The notes under the pieces: generated by a model | Databases searched by the model: none | What the model was told of the DNA's origin: nothing | The model's input: the letters and a program-made list of their open reading frames with translations, nothing else | Program-made: the position numbers and the translations under genes | From: Parerythrobacter lutipelagi | GTDB lineage: Bacteria > Pseudomonadota > Alphaproteobacteria > Sphingomonadales > Sphingomonadaceae | Assembly: GCF_005434975.1 (NCBI RefSeq) | Contig: NZ_SKCJ01000001.1 | Span: forward strand, 372,001 to 436,000 | Direction of reading: 5' to 3' | DNA length: 64,000 nt | Shown here: piece after piece, positions 44,206 through 54,450 of the stretch | Layout: each line of letters starts with the position of its first letter | How positions within the stretch are numbered: the stretch's first letter is position 1

Positions 44206-44277
44206 TACAAACGGTCCTTCGAAATTCGCTTGGTATGGCCCTAGCGGCCCTCGCGGGGCTGCGCTAGAGGCTTGGAC

Positions 44278-45252
44278 ATGAATGCCCCCTTTCCATCAGA
44301 AACGCCCGTAACCGACGCCCCGCACCTGCTTGTGCTTATTGCGGCGCCGCGCGGTTTTTGCGCCGGTGTCGACCGCGCAATCGAGATTGTCGAACGCGCG
44401 ATCGAGCGCTTCGGACCGCCGGTCTATGTCCGCCACGAAATAGTGCACAATAAATACGTGGTCGATGAACTACGCGCGAAGGGCGCGGTTTTCGTCGAGG
44501 AACTGGATGAGGTCCCGAATGACGCGCCGGTGGTGTTCAGCGCGCATGGCGTGCCGAAATCGGTTCCCGCCGAGGCTGAGCGGCGCAAGCTGTTCTATGT
44601 CGACGCGACCTGCCCGCTGGTGAGCAAGGTCCACCGTCAGGCCGAACGGCAGATCGAAAAGGGTCAGCACATCATTTTCATTGGTCACGCCGGTCATCCT
44701 GAAGTGATCGGTACGATGGGTCAGGTGCCAGAAGGCCAGATGACTTTGGTCGAAACAGTCGACGATGTCGCTGAGCTGGAGCTGGAAGATGAGAGCAATT
44801 TGTCTTTCCTCACGCAAACGACCTTGTCGGTCGATGATACTGCGCAAGTCGTTTCTGCCCTGAGGACACGATTCCCGGGTATTGTCGGGCCCAAGGCCGA
44901 GGACATCTGTTACGCCACGTCGAACCGGCAGGCTGCTGTCAAGCAGATCGCGCCAAGCAGTGATCTGGTATTGGTCATCGGCTCACCCAAGAGCTCGAAC
45001 TCGCTTCGACTGGTCGAAGTTTCCGAGAAATGCGGTGTCGATGCAAAACTGATCCAGCGCGCAGATGAAATCGATCCGGCATGGCTCGAAGGTGTCGGCA
45101 CGCTGGGCCTGACCGCCGGTGCATCGGCCCCGGAAAAGCTCGTCCGTGAAGTGATCGACAAACTGAGTGAGTGGCGCTCGGTCGAGGAACAGACCCTGGT
45201 TACGACCGAAGAGAAAATGGTCTTCAAACTGCCACGCCAGCTGTTCGACTGA
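44278..45252 (+). CDS. ispH: 4-hydroxy-3-methylbut-2-enyl diphosphate reductase
   Basis: Last enzyme of the MEP isoprenoid path, a [4Fe-4S] reductase giving IPP and DMAPP. The three cluster cysteines sit in [23 protein letters not shown] and [10 protein letters not shown]; the substrate motif SAHGVPKSV is intact. ATG with AGAGG upstream; a TTG two codons earlier is less likely. 324 residues. First gene of ispH-thrB-rnhA. Confidence 0.97.
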   Translation: MNAPFPSETPVTDAPHLLVLIAAPRGFCAGVDRAIEIVERAIERFGPPVYVRHEIVHNKYVVDELRAKGAVFVEELDEVPNDAPVVFSAHGVPKSVPAEAERRKLFYVDATCPLVSKVHRQAERQIEKGQHIIFIGHAGHPEVIGTMGQVPEGQMTLVETVDDVAELELEDESNLSFLTQTTLSVDDTAQVVSALRTRFPGIVGPKAEDICYATSNRQAAVKQIAPSSDLVLVIGSPKSSNSLRLVEVSEKCGVDAKLIQRADEIDPAWLEGVGTLGLTAGASAPEKLVREVIDKLSEWRSVEEQTLVTTEEKMVFKLPRQLFD

Positions 45253-45262
45253 TTTCCGACGG

Positions 45263-46237
45263 ATGGCTGTTTACACCCATCTTTCCGCTGACAAGATGGA
45301 ATCCCTGATTGCAGCCTACGATGTCGGCAATCTGCGTTCGGCCAAAGGCATTGCTGAAGGCGTTTCCAACAGCAACTGGTTGATCGAGACGGATAGCGGC
45401 CGGTTCATTCTGACCATGTATGAGCGCCGGATAGAACTCGACGACCTGCCCTATTTCCTCGGCTTGCTCGATCACCTGTCCGAACGCGGATGCCCCGTGC
45501 CGCGCACAATACATGACCGCGATGGTGCGGCTTTCCGCTTGATGGATGGCAAAGCCGTGGCGCTGATAGAGTTCCTGCCCGGCATTTCCGTTACCACGCC
45601 GAGCGAAGCCCAAGCGCGAAATGTCGGACAGGAACTGGCCGGGATCCACACGGCTTCTGCCGATTATGCGCCCACTCGCGCCAACGATCTGCGCCCAGGC
45701 GACTGGGCCGATCTGTTCGCGCGATGCAGCGACAGCGCACTTGAGGCAATCGACCCCGCGCTGCCCGGCATGATCGCACGAAATCTCCCCGCCATTCAGG
45801 CAAACTGGCCGCAGAATCTGCCGCTTGCGACAATCCATGCCGATTTGTTTCCCGACAACGTGTTGATTTTGGGTGATGAAGTCTGCGGCTTGATCGATTT
45901 CTACTTCGCCTGCACCGATTTCGCGGCCTATGATCTGGCCGTGACGCATGCGGCCTGGTCATTTTCCGACGATGGCCGCGAATATCGTGCGGAAATCGGC
46001 AATGCGCTGGTGCAAGGATATGTGCAGTCGCGCCCGTTGTCAGCGCAAGAAGTCGCCGCGCTGCCGCTTTTGGCGCGGGGTGCAGCGCTGCGCTTCATGG
46101 CGACGCGAGCGTTCGACTGGATCGACACCCCTGATACAGCACTGGTAAAGCGCAAGGATCCGATGGATTTTGCGCGTCGGCTGCAATTCTACACGGATCA
46201 TGGCGATGACGTGTTTCGCGCTGGCCAACAAGGATAG
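45263..46237 (+). CDS. thrB: Homoserine kinase, APH-fold (ThrB type II)
   Basis: Phosphorylates homoserine in threonine synthesis. The protein-kinase-like fold is seen in [12 protein letters not shown] (phosphate loop), [13 protein letters not shown] (catalytic Asp) and [11 protein letters not shown] (metal Asp). 324 residues. Start is the ATG 10 bases after ispH; the longer frame inside ispH is ignored. This is the alphaproteobacterial ThrB, unrelated to the GHMP enzyme of E. coli. Confidence 0.93.
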   Translation: MAVYTHLSADKMESLIAAYDVGNLRSAKGIAEGVSNSNWLIETDSGRFILTMYERRIELDDLPYFLGLLDHLSERGCPVPRTIHDRDGAAFRLMDGKAVALIEFLPGISVTTPSEAQARNVGQELAGIHTASADYAPTRANDLRPGDWADLFARCSDSALEAIDPALPGMIARNLPAIQANWPQNLPLATIHADLFPDNVLILGDEVCGLIDFYFACTDFAAYDLAVTHAAWSFSDDGREYRAEIGNALVQGYVQSRPLSAQEVAALPLLARGAALRFMATRAFDWIDTPDTALVKRKDPMDFARRLQFYTDHGDDVFRAGQQG

Positions 46238-46248
46238 GTACAACCGCC

Positions 46249-46686
46249 ATGAAACAGGTTGAAATTTTCACTGATGGCGCCTGCAAAGGCAATCCGGGGC
46301 CCGGCGGCTGGGGCGTTATCCTGCGCATGGGGCAAAACGAGAAGGAACTGTCCGGCGGCGAAGTCGATACGACCAACAATCGGATGGAACTGACCGCAGC
46401 GATCCAAGGCCTGAACGCCTTGAAGGAACCATGCGCCGTGCAGCTCTTCTCGGACAGCAAATATGTGCTCGACGGGATAACCAAGTGGGTCCACGGCTGG
46501 AAGAAGCGCGGCTGGATCAACGCGAGCAAAAAGCCGGTTCGCAATGCCGATCTATGGCATGACCTGATCGAGGCTTCCGCGCGCCATGAGGTCAAATGGC
46601 ACTGGGTCAAAGGCCATAACGGACATCCGGAGAACGACCGGGCCGATGCGTTGGCCAGCGCAGAAGCGGACAATCTGCGCCCCTGA
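46249..46686 (+). CDS. rnhA: Ribonuclease HI
   Basis: Cuts RNA in RNA-DNA hybrids. Catalytic carboxylates are in [24 protein letters not shown] and [10 protein letters not shown], with the fourth Asp in [12 protein letters not shown]. The basic handle [10 protein letters not shown] is present. 145 residues, 11 bases after thrB; the ispH-thrB-rnhA string is common in alphaproteobacteria. Confidence 0.97.
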   Translation: MKQVEIFTDGACKGNPGPGGWGVILRMGQNEKELSGGEVDTTNNRMELTAAIQGLNALKEPCAVQLFSDSKYVLDGITKWVHGWKKRGWINASKKPVRNADLWHDLIEASARHEVKWHWVKGHNGHPENDRADALASAEADNLRP

Positions 46687-46741
46687 TAAGCGAAGGGCGC
46701 GGAAAATCCACGCGCTTCCGATGCCAGAATTTCAGGTCGGA

Positions 46742-46924
46742 TCAGTCAGTTGTCGTGTCGACCATTTCGGCCTTCGGACCGTTCTTCAGAACCGACTCGA
46801 TCGCATTCTTCGCGCCAGCCTTGGAGCTGTAGCCTTCAGTCCACCAGATCGTTTCCGAATTATAGACGAAATAGGATACGAACTCGCCCTTCTTGTTCTT
46901 GCGGATTTCGAAACGGTGCGCCAT
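46742..46924 (-). CDS. DUF1508 (YegP-like) small protein
   Basis: 60 residues. RFEIRKNKKGEFVSYFVYNSETIW and EGYSSKAGAKNAIESVLKN are the single-copy DUF1508 fold. I used the ATG before AHRFEIRK; the frame opens 11 codons earlier. Cytoplasmic; the function of the family is unclear, with stress links suggested in other bacteria. It converges with rnhA. Confidence 0.85.
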   Translation of the reverse strand: MAHRFEIRKNKKGEFVSYFVYNSETIWWTEGYSSKAGAKNAIESVLKNGPKAEMVDTTTD

Positions 46925-46980
46925 CGGGCTCTCTCCTGCTTTTGACCTCGGCTGCACCCTAAAGGGTTGCTCCTGAAAAG

Positions 46981-48081
46981 CTAGGCGAAGCGGCTGGGCA
47001 AATATAAATTTCTGTCAATTTGCCTCACCGCTTGCGAAGTCTCTCGCCCCAGCAGCGTGTCAGCCATCAACACAGCAGCTGCAGGCGCGGTCTGTATGCC
47101 ATACCCCCCCTGCCCTGCGAACCAGGCGAAGCCATCAATCGTATCGTCGAAACCATAGACCGGGGCACGGTCAGGCGCGAAGCTGCGCAGCCCGGCCCAC
47201 TTGCGCTCGACTCGCTCGATCTTGCAATCGACCACCCGTTGGAAGCGGTCGATCGCTTCCGCCACCGCCATTTCGTCCGGCGCAGCGTCATGCGCTATCG
47301 TCGGTGTCTCGTCATGCGGGCTCAGCCAGATACGGCCATTATCGGGCTTGAAATAGAATTGCCCCGAAATATCGAGCACCAGCGGCTGGTCGGCGGGTAC
47401 GGGAGGGTCGACAACCACTTGTGCGACCGTGCGCAACAAGGGGATGATATTAAGCGGCTTTGCGCCAGCGAGCCGGGCCACCGGATCGGCCCAGGCACCG
47501 GCCGCATTGACCAGAACTTTGGCAGTAAATTCTCGCCCGTCTTCGGTGCGAAGCCGCCATTCGTCACCGGCTCGCCGCACACCGGACAAGCGCGCGCGCA
47601 TCGCAAGCTCTATGCCGCCTTTGCGAGCCCGGGACAAATAATGCGCATGCAGGCCGGCAACATCGATATCCGCGCAGGCAGGCTCCCAAACAGCATCGCA
47701 CCAAGCTGCTTTCAAGCCAGTCACACGTTCGGCCAGTGCGTCACGCCCCAACCTCTCGATCGTTACGCCGGTGCCGCTGAAACGTTCGATAAACCGGTCG
47801 ATCTTGGCCGTGTCTTCGCGCCGCGCGACATACAGCGCTCCGCGGGGCGAAAGAAAACCGCCATCACGCAGCATCTTGCCCGAGGCAAGCGTCAGCGGAA
47901 CGATTTCCGGTCCGCCATAGCACTCTTCCCAGAATGCGGCAGAGCGCCCGGTGGTATGATAGCCCGGCTGATCCTCCGCTTCGAGTACCAGGACCCGCGC
48001 ATCGTCTGCCAGTTCGGCCGCCAGGCTCGCCCCAGCCATGCCCGCTCCGACGATGGCAAAATCGTAGACCGTCTTGTTCAA
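46981..48081 (-). CDS. FAD-dependent oxidoreductase, DAO family
   Basis: 366 residues. The FAD Rossmann motif FAIVGAGMAGASLAAELA opens the protein and the C-terminal FAGQGGYGIQTAPAAA closes the FAD site, as in D-amino-acid dehydrogenase/glycine-oxidase-like enzymes. The substrate is unknown. ATGA overlap with the upstream alpha/beta hydrolase. Confidence 0.87.
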   Translation of the reverse strand: MNKTVYDFAIVGAGMAGASLAAELADDARVLVLEAEDQPGYHTTGRSAAFWEECYGGPEIVPLTLASGKMLRDGGFLSPRGALYVARREDTAKIDRFIERFSGTGVTIERLGRDALAERVTGLKAAWCDAVWEPACADIDVAGLHAHYLSRARKGGIELAMRARLSGVRRAGDEWRLRTEDGREFTAKVLVNAAGAWADPVARLAGAKPLNIIPLLRTVAQVVVDPPVPADQPLVLDISGQFYFKPDNGRIWLSPHDETPTIAHDAAPDEMAVAEAIDRFQRVVDCKIERVERKWAGLRSFAPDRAPVYGFDDTIDGFAWFAGQGGYGIQTAPAAAVLMADTLLGRETSQAVRQIDRNLYLPSRFA

Positions 48082-49055
48082 CCGTCTTCGCCCTCGCTGT
48101 TCGAGTTCGCTTGGAGGAAGTCATCGATCTCGCTCAGCGCACGGTCCCGCACCGCATCGACTTCGCGCAGGATCTCGTGGTGAGCTTCCTTGCCGAACCG
48201 GACCAGCCGCGCATTTGGAAGCCTGCCCGCAGCTTTCACGATCGATTTCATGGCCACCAGCTTGTCATTCGAAGTGCCCAGCAGAAGCACCGGCGTCCTA
48301 ACCTTTTCCAATGCTCCGGATGCGAAAATCACCCGTTTCGAAGCATAGGCGCGTTCGACCCACCGCCAGCTTCCCGGTCCCATGACCAGCTCCGGCCGAT
48401 TGTCCCGCCACCATAGCTCGTCATCATAGCGGTCCTTGTCGTGCGTCAGCAGGTTGATGCGCCCTACCGGTATCTCGCCCGGCTTCTCGCTCCATTTCCA
48501 CGCCAATCGTTTCGGATCGCCCTTTCTCATGATGAAGCCGGAAATTTTCTGCATCCAGCGCAGCGGCAGAAAAGTGCTGTAGAAACCCAGCATCGGCGCG
48601 ACCAGCACAGCAGCTGCGGGTTCGACCTTGTGCTCCACCAGAGCGCGCAGGATCAAATGACCGCCCATCGAATGGCCGGCAAGGAAGTGTGGGCCCGGCG
48701 TTTGTGAAACCCATTCGTGCCAGAGTTGGGCCAGGTCATCGATCCAGATGGAATAATCTTCGATGTGGCCGGTGATCTCGTCATTGCCGAGCCGCCCGGA
48801 TCCGGCCTGTCCGCGCCAGTCCGACGCGGTGACCCGAAATCCGCTTTCATGCCAATGATGCAAAGTTTCGAGATATTTTTCGTAATTGTCGCCCCGACCT
48901 GGAAGAAACAGGATCGACCCCTTGGCCGCCGGGTTCGTGCCGGGCCAGTCTATCCGGCGCACGCGGTGCCCGTCGGCTGTCTCCCACAGGCTTTCCTGCG
49001 CCGCGGACGGGATGGCGCGTCGGTCGAAACGGTTAACCCGATCCTCATCCTTCAC
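48078..49055 (-). CDS. Alpha/beta hydrolase, lysophospholipase/monoacylglycerol-lipase-like
   Basis: 325 residues from the chosen GTG. The nucleophile elbow LAGHSMGGHL, the preceding ILFLPGRGDNYEKYLE and the final KEAHHEILRE with the catalytic His fit the Hydrolase_4 group. The N-terminus is uncertain: there is a good AGGAGG near 49090 but only an ATT follows it in frame, and the next normal start is GTG 49055. Operon with the FAD enzyme. Confidence 0.8.
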   Translation of the reverse strand: MKDEDRVNRFDRRAIPSAAQESLWETADGHRVRRIDWPGTNPAAKGSILFLPGRGDNYEKYLETLHHWHESGFRVTASDWRGQAGSGRLGNDEITGHIEDYSIWIDDLAQLWHEWVSQTPGPHFLAGHSMGGHLILRALVEHKVEPAAAVLVAPMLGFYSTFLPLRWMQKISGFIMRKGDPKRLAWKWSEKPGEIPVGRINLLTHDKDRYDDELWWRDNRPELVMGPGSWRWVERAYASKRVIFASGALEKVRTPVLLLGTSNDKLVAMKSIVKAAGRLPNARLVRFGKEAHHEILREVDAVRDRALSEIDDFLQANSNSEGEDG

Positions 49056-49159
49056 AGCGGCTTCATCGGCGTGACTAATGCGAACCTCCTGGCGTTGGTT
49101 ACTTTTTGGTAAGCCCTGTTCTGTAGCACAGCTCCCATTGGGGACCTTTGGGGGCAAGA

Positions 49160-49651
49160 ATGCTGGGCGAATATTTCCATTACGGGCTGCTGCTGTGCTT
49201 GGCAATTGCGCTGCTGGTCGCAGCCTTTACCGATATGCGCCGGCGCCAGATCGACAACTGGCTGACCGCCGGCATTGCGCTGGGTGCTCCACTGTTTTGG
49301 TGGTCGAGCGGGCTTTCGCTGTGGCCTGACGTGGCACTTCAGTTTGGCGTCGCTTTGGCCGCCTTTGCTGTGCTTGCCGGTCTGTTTGCTATTCGCTGGA
49401 TGGGCGGCGGTGACGTCAAGCTGCTGACCGCACTGGCGCTGTGGATCGCGCCCAGCCTGTTTCTCAAACTGCTTATCATCATGGCACTGCTTGGCGGTGT
49501 CCTGACTATCGTCATGGGCGGCTGGCACGTCATCCGCCGCGAAAAACACAAGCTCGCTATCCCCTATGGCGTCGCGATTGCGGCAGCCGGATTGTGGGTA
49601 CTGGGCACCGATTATCTGCCGGCTGCAGGCTCGGCCGCAGGCTTCGGGTGA
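49160..49651 (+). CDS. cpaA: Prepilin peptidase of the Flp/Tad pilus
   Basis: Inner membrane aspartyl protease (TadV-like) of 163 residues that matures Flp prepilin. The catalytic Asp residues are in AFTDMRRRQIDN and MGGGDVKLL. Four or more membrane helices. ATG with GGGGGC just upstream; a TTG four codons earlier is less likely. First gene of the Tad operon, about 105 bases from the divergent hydrolase. Confidence 0.92.
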   Translation: MLGEYFHYGLLLCLAIALLVAAFTDMRRRQIDNWLTAGIALGAPLFWWSSGLSLWPDVALQFGVALAAFAVLAGLFAIRWMGGGDVKLLTALALWIAPSLFLKLLIIMALLGGVLTIVMGGWHVIRREKHKLAIPYGVAIAAAGLWVLGTDYLPAAGSAAGFG

Positions 49652-49737
49652 ACCTGATTTTAACCAATCGCATCGTAAGCGATGCAATCACACATGCCCG
49701 CAATCCCGCCGGGCCGAATAAGGGGGCTTGAAAAGCC

Positions 49738-50826
49738 ATGGACAGGAAAAAGCTGGTTCTGCTGCTGGGGGCGTTGATCATCGCGATCGGCACAGCCTTG
49801 GCTGCCCGTAGTATGTTTGCCGGGGCGTCGGCTCCGCAAGCTGAAGCTGCACCGCCGGTTCCGCAGGGACCGAAGGTGCTGGTCGCGCAACGCGGGCTGC
49901 CGGTGGGCACGATCATCACGGCTGACGCAGTCAGCTTCCAGCAATGGCCTGAAGAGCTCGTCCAGGACGCATACTTCATTGATGGCGAATCGGATGTCGC
50001 GCAGCTGCTCGGCACTGTCGTACGCCACCCCATCACGGCAGGTGAACCGGTTACGCAAGGCTCGCTCGTCAAACCGGGCGACCGCGGCTTCCTTGCTGCG
50101 GCTCTCGGGCCAGGCATGCGCGCTGTGACTGTGCCTGTGTCCGACAAAACCGGTGTTGCCGGCTTCGTCTTCCCGGGCGACCGGGTGGACCTGGTCCTGA
50201 CGCAATCGGTCAAGGGCGACGACGACACGCTGCGGGCGGCTGAAACGATCCTTTCCAACCTGCGTGTGCTTGCGACCGACCAGTCGACCACTCAGGAATC
50301 CAACGAAACCGGCGACACGGTCGTTCGCACTTTCCGGACCGTGACGCTCGAAGTGACCCCGCGCATCGCAGAGAAAGTCGCAGTCGCGCAGACGATCGGC
50401 ACGATCAGCCTGTCGCTGCGGTCGATCGCTGACAATCAGAGCGAACTCGACAAGGCAATTGCTTCGGGTGACGTTAAGATCCCGGACAATGCATCGCCGG
50501 AAGAGGAAGAGAAGATCCTCCGTGCGGCCATGTCGCGGCCGGTCGAAAAGGGCACGACCTATTCCACCGGCGGCGATGTGTCGCGCTTCCAGCGGAGCAG
50601 CATTCCGCCGAAAGATGTGAAGACCACCACCACCGCTCCTTCGATGGGTGTTCCGGCAACCACGACGACCGCCGCAGTCCCGCAGGGTCCGACAGTCCGG
50701 GTGACCCGCGGCAAAAGCACGACCGAAGTGCCTGTCGGCAAGACCGGCCTGCTGAGCCAGCAGCGCAAGGGCATCGAAGATGCTTCGACCGTCCTTCCCG
50801 CTGCTCAAGCAACGATAATCCGGTGA
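49738..50826 (+). CDS. cpaB: Flp pilus assembly protein CpaB/RcpC
   Basis: 362 residues. N-terminal membrane anchor (LVLLLGALIIAIGTALAA) followed by a SAF domain, GPKVLVAQRGLPVGTIITADAV, the CpaB hallmark, and a long Pro/Thr/Ser-rich C-terminal part. Probably a periplasmic gate or stabiliser for the secretin. Stop overlaps a possible GTG start of cpaC. Confidence 0.93.
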   Translation: MDRKKLVLLLGALIIAIGTALAARSMFAGASAPQAEAAPPVPQGPKVLVAQRGLPVGTIITADAVSFQQWPEELVQDAYFIDGESDVAQLLGTVVRHPITAGEPVTQGSLVKPGDRGFLAAALGPGMRAVTVPVSDKTGVAGFVFPGDRVDLVLTQSVKGDDDTLRAAETILSNLRVLATDQSTTQESNETGDTVVRTFRTVTLEVTPRIAEKVAVAQTIGTISLSLRSIADNQSELDKAIASGDVKIPDNASPEEEEKILRAAMSRPVEKGTTYSTGGDVSRFQRSSIPPKDVKTTTTAPSMGVPATTTTAAVPQGPTVRVTRGKSTTEVPVGKTGLLSQQRKGIEDASTVLPAAQATIIR

Positions 50827-50834
50827 GGTCAGCC

Positions 50835-52487
50835 ATGAGCAAGATCGCAATCAAGAATATCGACGCCGTCATGGCGAAGACCACCCAACCAAGGGGCAAG
50901 ACTATGAAACGCCGTCTTACCGCAACAGCGCTGCTCGCCAGCCTGGCCGTGGCACCGCTCGCCGGAGTTCCGTCTGGCACTGCCAACGCCCAGTCTGTCG
51001 TCAGCCCGCAGCAGGATATCGTTCTGTCGATCGGCCGCGGCGAACTGGTCAACGTGCCTGGCACGATGGCCGATGTCTTCATCGCGAATGACTCGATTGC
51101 CGATGTGCAGATCAAGTCGCAGCGCCAGCTTTACGTATTCGGCAAGGCCGGTGGCGAAACCACTGTCTATGCCAGCAACGCACGCGGCGACATCGTCTGG
51201 TCGGCCAACATACGTGTTGGTTCGAATATCGGCAGCGTCGATCAAATGCTCGCTTTGGCCATGCCGGAAGCGCAGATTTCCGTTGCCACCATGGGTACCA
51301 ACACCGTCCTGCTGACCGGCACTGTGGCCGCACCTGAAGACGCAGCCGAGGCCGAACGCCTCGTCGCAGCGTTTGTCGGAGAAGACGCAAACGTAATCAG
51401 CCGACTGAAAATGGCAACGCCGCTGCAGGTCAACTTGCAAGTGCGCTTTGCTGAGGTCAGCCGTTCGCTGGTCCGCACAATCGGTGCCAACTTGCTCTCG
51501 GCGGATTCCTCGTCTGGCTTCCGCTTCGGCGTATCCAACGGCCGTACCGGCGCGTTTCCGCAGTATTCGCCCGGTTCAGCGCCCGGAACAGCTTTGTTCA
51601 CAGGCGCAACCGAAGCCTCCGACGGTTCGAGCGTAGTTACAGCCATTGGTAACGGCACGACTTTTGCCGGTGCAGGGCGTTTTCTCGGCCTCGATCTTCT
51701 CGGAGCACTTGACCTTGCAGAGCGCGACGGATTGGTGACAACTCTGTCACAGCCCAACCTGACTGCACTGTCCGGTGAAACCGCAGACTTTCTCGCCGGC
51801 GGCGAGTTCCCGGTCCCGGTTAGCCAGGGTCTCGGCACAACCGCAATCGAGTATCGCAAATTCGGTGTCAGTCTGGCTTACACACCCGTCGTCCTGGCCA
51901 ATGGCCGGATTTCGATCCGCGTGAAGCCCGAAGTCTCCGAGCTTTCGAGTCAGGGGGCCGTGACACTCAATGGTTTCCAGGTCCCGGCGCTTACTATTCG
52001 CCGCGCTGAAACCACCATCGAGCTGGGCTCCGGCCAGAGCTTCATGATCGCGGGATTGATGAGCAACAATGCTCAGAACTCGATCGACAAGGCTCCTGGT
52101 GTCGGCGATCTGCCGATCCTCGGCAACTTGTTCCGCTCGACCGAATTCCGCAAGGGCGAAACCGAGCTGGTGATCGTGGTCACCCCGTATCTGGTGAAGC
52201 CGGTCAACGCGAACGAGATCCGCTTGCCGACCGACGGCTTCAACGCCGCCAGCGCGCTCGAAAGCTCACTGCTTTTCCAGCAGAACAAGGATGGTCCGAT
52301 TGCTGACCGTCCGGTTCCGACCGCACGTGACAAGGACGCTCCGCCGCCTGAAGTCTCACGGATCGATCCGGCTGCTGTTCTTCCGTCAGGCGCTGCCAGT
52401 GAACGCAACGCAAAGACCAACCAAACCAAGCCGAACGGCGAGCGTCAGGCAGATGCCTCTGCCGCTCCCGGTTTCAGCCTCAAGTGA
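50835..52487 (+). CDS. cpaC: Outer membrane secretin of the Flp/Tad pilus
   Basis: 550 residues. A BON-like/N-terminal part (IVLSIGRGELVNVPGTMADVFIAN) precedes the secretin domain with TLSQPNLTALSGETADFLAGGEFP and VGDLPILGNLFRSTEFRKGETELVIVVTPYLV. Three starts compete: GTG 50823, ATG 50835 with GAGGT, and ATG 50904, which would put a normal signal peptide (KRRLTATALLASLAVAPLAG) at the very N-terminus. I used 50835. Confidence 0.93.
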   Translation: MSKIAIKNIDAVMAKTTQPRGKTMKRRLTATALLASLAVAPLAGVPSGTANAQSVVSPQQDIVLSIGRGELVNVPGTMADVFIANDSIADVQIKSQRQLYVFGKAGGETTVYASNARGDIVWSANIRVGSNIGSVDQMLALAMPEAQISVATMGTNTVLLTGTVAAPEDAAEAERLVAAFVGEDANVISRLKMATPLQVNLQVRFAEVSRSLVRTIGANLLSADSSSGFRFGVSNGRTGAFPQYSPGSAPGTALFTGATEASDGSSVVTAIGNGTTFAGAGRFLGLDLLGALDLAERDGLVTTLSQPNLTALSGETADFLAGGEFPVPVSQGLGTTAIEYRKFGVSLAYTPVVLANGRISIRVKPEVSELSSQGAVTLNGFQVPALTIRRAETTIELGSGQSFMIAGLMSNNAQNSIDKAPGVGDLPILGNLFRSTEFRKGETELVIVVTPYLVKPVNANEIRLPTDGFNAASALESSLLFQQNKDGPIADRPVPTARDKDAPPPEVSRIDPAAVLPSGAASERNAKTNQTKPNGERQADASAAPGFSLK

Positions 52488-52501
52488 GAAAGGTGAGTAC
52501 G

Positions 52502-53152
52502 ATGCCACTTGCAAAGAACCGCAAATTCGCAGGCGCTCTCGCCCTCTCACTCAGCGTTGCGCTGGGTGCGTGCGGCGGCATGCCGACCAATCCAAGCCTG
52601 AACAGCATCAAGCAGCCGGTCGTCGAACGGACCAACTACACGTTCGATGTGCAGGCCCCGGGAGGCGGACTCACCATCCCCGAGCAACAACGGCTTGCTG
52701 CCTGGTTCGAAGCGATGGAACTGGGTTACGGCGATCGTCTCTCGATTGAAGATCCGATGATGAGCGCGGCAACGCGTGAAGGCATCGCCAAGTTGGCTGC
52801 CCGCCACGGCGTATTGGTCAGCGAAGGTGCCCCGGTTACAGCCGGTTATATCCAGCCAGGTAGCGCCCGCATTGTCGTTACCCGGTCGACCGCATCCGTT
52901 CCCGGCTGCCCTGACTGGTCGGCGAAGTCGGACATGAATTACAACAACAGCACATCGCCTGGCTATGGTTGCGCAGTAAACAGCAACATGGCTGCGATGG
53001 TTGCCAATCCGGAAGATCTGATCACCGGGCAGACGGGCACGGGTCAAACCGTCGTCTCGACTGGAACCAAGGCGATCGACAGCTACCGCGCGCAGGCTCC
53101 GACCGGCGAGCAGGGTCTGAAGAGTTCCGGTACCAGCGAAGGAGGGAATTGA
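52502..53152 (+). CDS. cpaD: Pilus assembly lipoprotein CpaD
   Basis: 216 residues. Lipoprotein signal ending at LGAC. The core with PGCPDWSAKSDMNYNNSTSPGYGCAVNSNMAAMVANPEDLI is the CpaD signature, probably a disulfide-bonded secretin pilotin. The ATG has AAGGTGAG upstream; a GTG six codons earlier overlaps cpaC. Confidence 0.93.
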   Translation: MPLAKNRKFAGALALSLSVALGACGGMPTNPSLNSIKQPVVERTNYTFDVQAPGGGLTIPEQQRLAAWFEAMELGYGDRLSIEDPMMSAATREGIAKLAARHGVLVSEGAPVTAGYIQPGSARIVVTRSTASVPGCPDWSAKSDMNYNNSTSPGYGCAVNSNMAAMVANPEDLITGQTGTGQTVVSTGTKAIDSYRAQAPTGEQGLKSSGTSEGGN

Positions 53153-53155
53153 TCG

Positions 53156-54439
53156 ATGAACGCACCCTGGAAACCCAGCGGTTCGGGTAACCGCGATCCG
53201 TTTGCCGCCTATATCTGTGATGAAGCCGCGCTGGACGTCCTGCGTCCCGTGTGCATCGAGATGGGCTGGCAGCCTGAGAAGTGTAACAAGGGCGGCCTGC
53301 GCAATGCAGTCCAGTCGCTCTCGGTTGCCGCGAGTCCGAACATTCTGATGGTCGACCTGTCGGAAAGTGGTGACCCGCTGAACGATATCAACGCTCTCGC
53401 CGAGGTTTGCGAACCTGGCACAGTGGTCATTGCCGTCGGCCAGGTGAACGATGTTCGCCTGTATCGTGATCTGCTTGCGAGCGGCATCCATGATTACCTG
53501 CTGAAACCACTTTCCGCAGGCCAGCTGCGCGATTCGCTGAATCAGGCCCAGGCCGTATTCGCCGCACCGCGTGCCAACGATCCGGACACCGCCAAACGGC
53601 ATGTCTCGACGGCCGTCGTGGGAACGCGCGGCGGTGTTGGAGCTTCGATGCTGGCGACCTCGCTGGCGTGGATTTTCAGCGATGACAAAAGCATGCCGAC
53701 GGCATTGCTCGACCTCGATGTCCACTTCGGGACCGGTGCCTTGGCGCTCGATCTCGAACCAGGCCGCGGTCTGACCGACGCGATCGACAATCCAAGCCGT
53801 ATCGACGGTCTGTTCATCGAACGCGCAATGATCCGGGCCAATGAAAACCTGGCCATCTTGTCAGCAGAAGCGCCAATCAGCGCGCCGCTGATGACCGACG
53901 GTTCGGCATTCGTCCAGCTCGAGGAAGAGTTCCGCTCGGCCTTCGAAATGACCATGATCGATCTGCCGCGCAATATGCTGATCAATTTCCCGCACTTGCT
54001 CGCCGACGTAAATGTCGTCGTGCTGGCCACGGAAATGACACTTGCTTCGGCCCGCGACACGATCCGTATCCTGTCTTGGCTCAAAACGAACGCCGCGCAT
54101 GCGACACCGATCATCGTGGCCAACAAGGTTCAGGGCGGCAATTCTGAAATCAGCAAAGCCGATTTCGAAGCCTCGATCGAACGCAAGATCGATTTCTCGA
54201 TCCCGTACGACTTCAAGGCTGCTTCGACTGCTGCGAAGATGGGCCAGACGTTCGTCGAAGCCAATCGCAGCGCGAAATCTACCGCTGTGGTGAAACAGGT
54301 GGCCGAACGCATCCTCGGCGCTTCCGAAGAGGAAGTCGATGAGGAAACGGCGGAGAAGAAATCGCTCCTCGGTGGCTTCGACATCAAGTCGCTTCTCGCC
54401 AAGAAAACCAAGAAGCCGGAACAGGTTCCGGCTGAGTAA
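53156..54439 (+). CDS. cpaE: CpaE/TadZ-type MinD-like localisation ATPase
   Basis: 427 residues. An N-terminal receiver-like domain (about 1-135) precedes a MinD/ParA-like domain. The phosphate loop reads VVGTRGGVGASMLATSLA, i.e. the deviant Walker A of the family but with Arg for the usual first Lys and Ala for the second residue of the G-K/S pair. The Walker A' DLDVHFG and switch segments are present. Likely polar localiser of the Tad machine. A cpaF/tadA gene should follow but does not. Confidence 0.9.
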   Translation: MNAPWKPSGSGNRDPFAAYICDEAALDVLRPVCIEMGWQPEKCNKGGLRNAVQSLSVAASPNILMVDLSESGDPLNDINALAEVCEPGTVVIAVGQVNDVRLYRDLLASGIHDYLLKPLSAGQLRDSLNQAQAVFAAPRANDPDTAKRHVSTAVVGTRGGVGASMLATSLAWIFSDDKSMPTALLDLDVHFGTGALALDLEPGRGLTDAIDNPSRIDGLFIERAMIRANENLAILSAEAPISAPLMTDGSAFVQLEEEFRSAFEMTMIDLPRNMLINFPHLLADVNVVVLATEMTLASARDTIRILSWLKTNAAHATPIIVANKVQGGNSEISKADFEASIERKIDFSIPYDFKAASTAAKMGQTFVEANRSAKSTAVVKQVAERILGASEEEVDEETAEKKSLLGGFDIKSLLAKKTKKPEQVPAE

Positions 54440-54450
54440 GTCGGTCATTC

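Noticed and set aside
49670-49685. Inverted repeat GCATCG-TAAG-CGATGC between cpaA and cpaB
   Set aside because: Only six pairs and no T-run; could occur by chance.
52547-53725. 392-codon minus-strand frame across cpaD and cpaE
   Set aside because: Antisense to two recognised Tad genes; no protein-like features.
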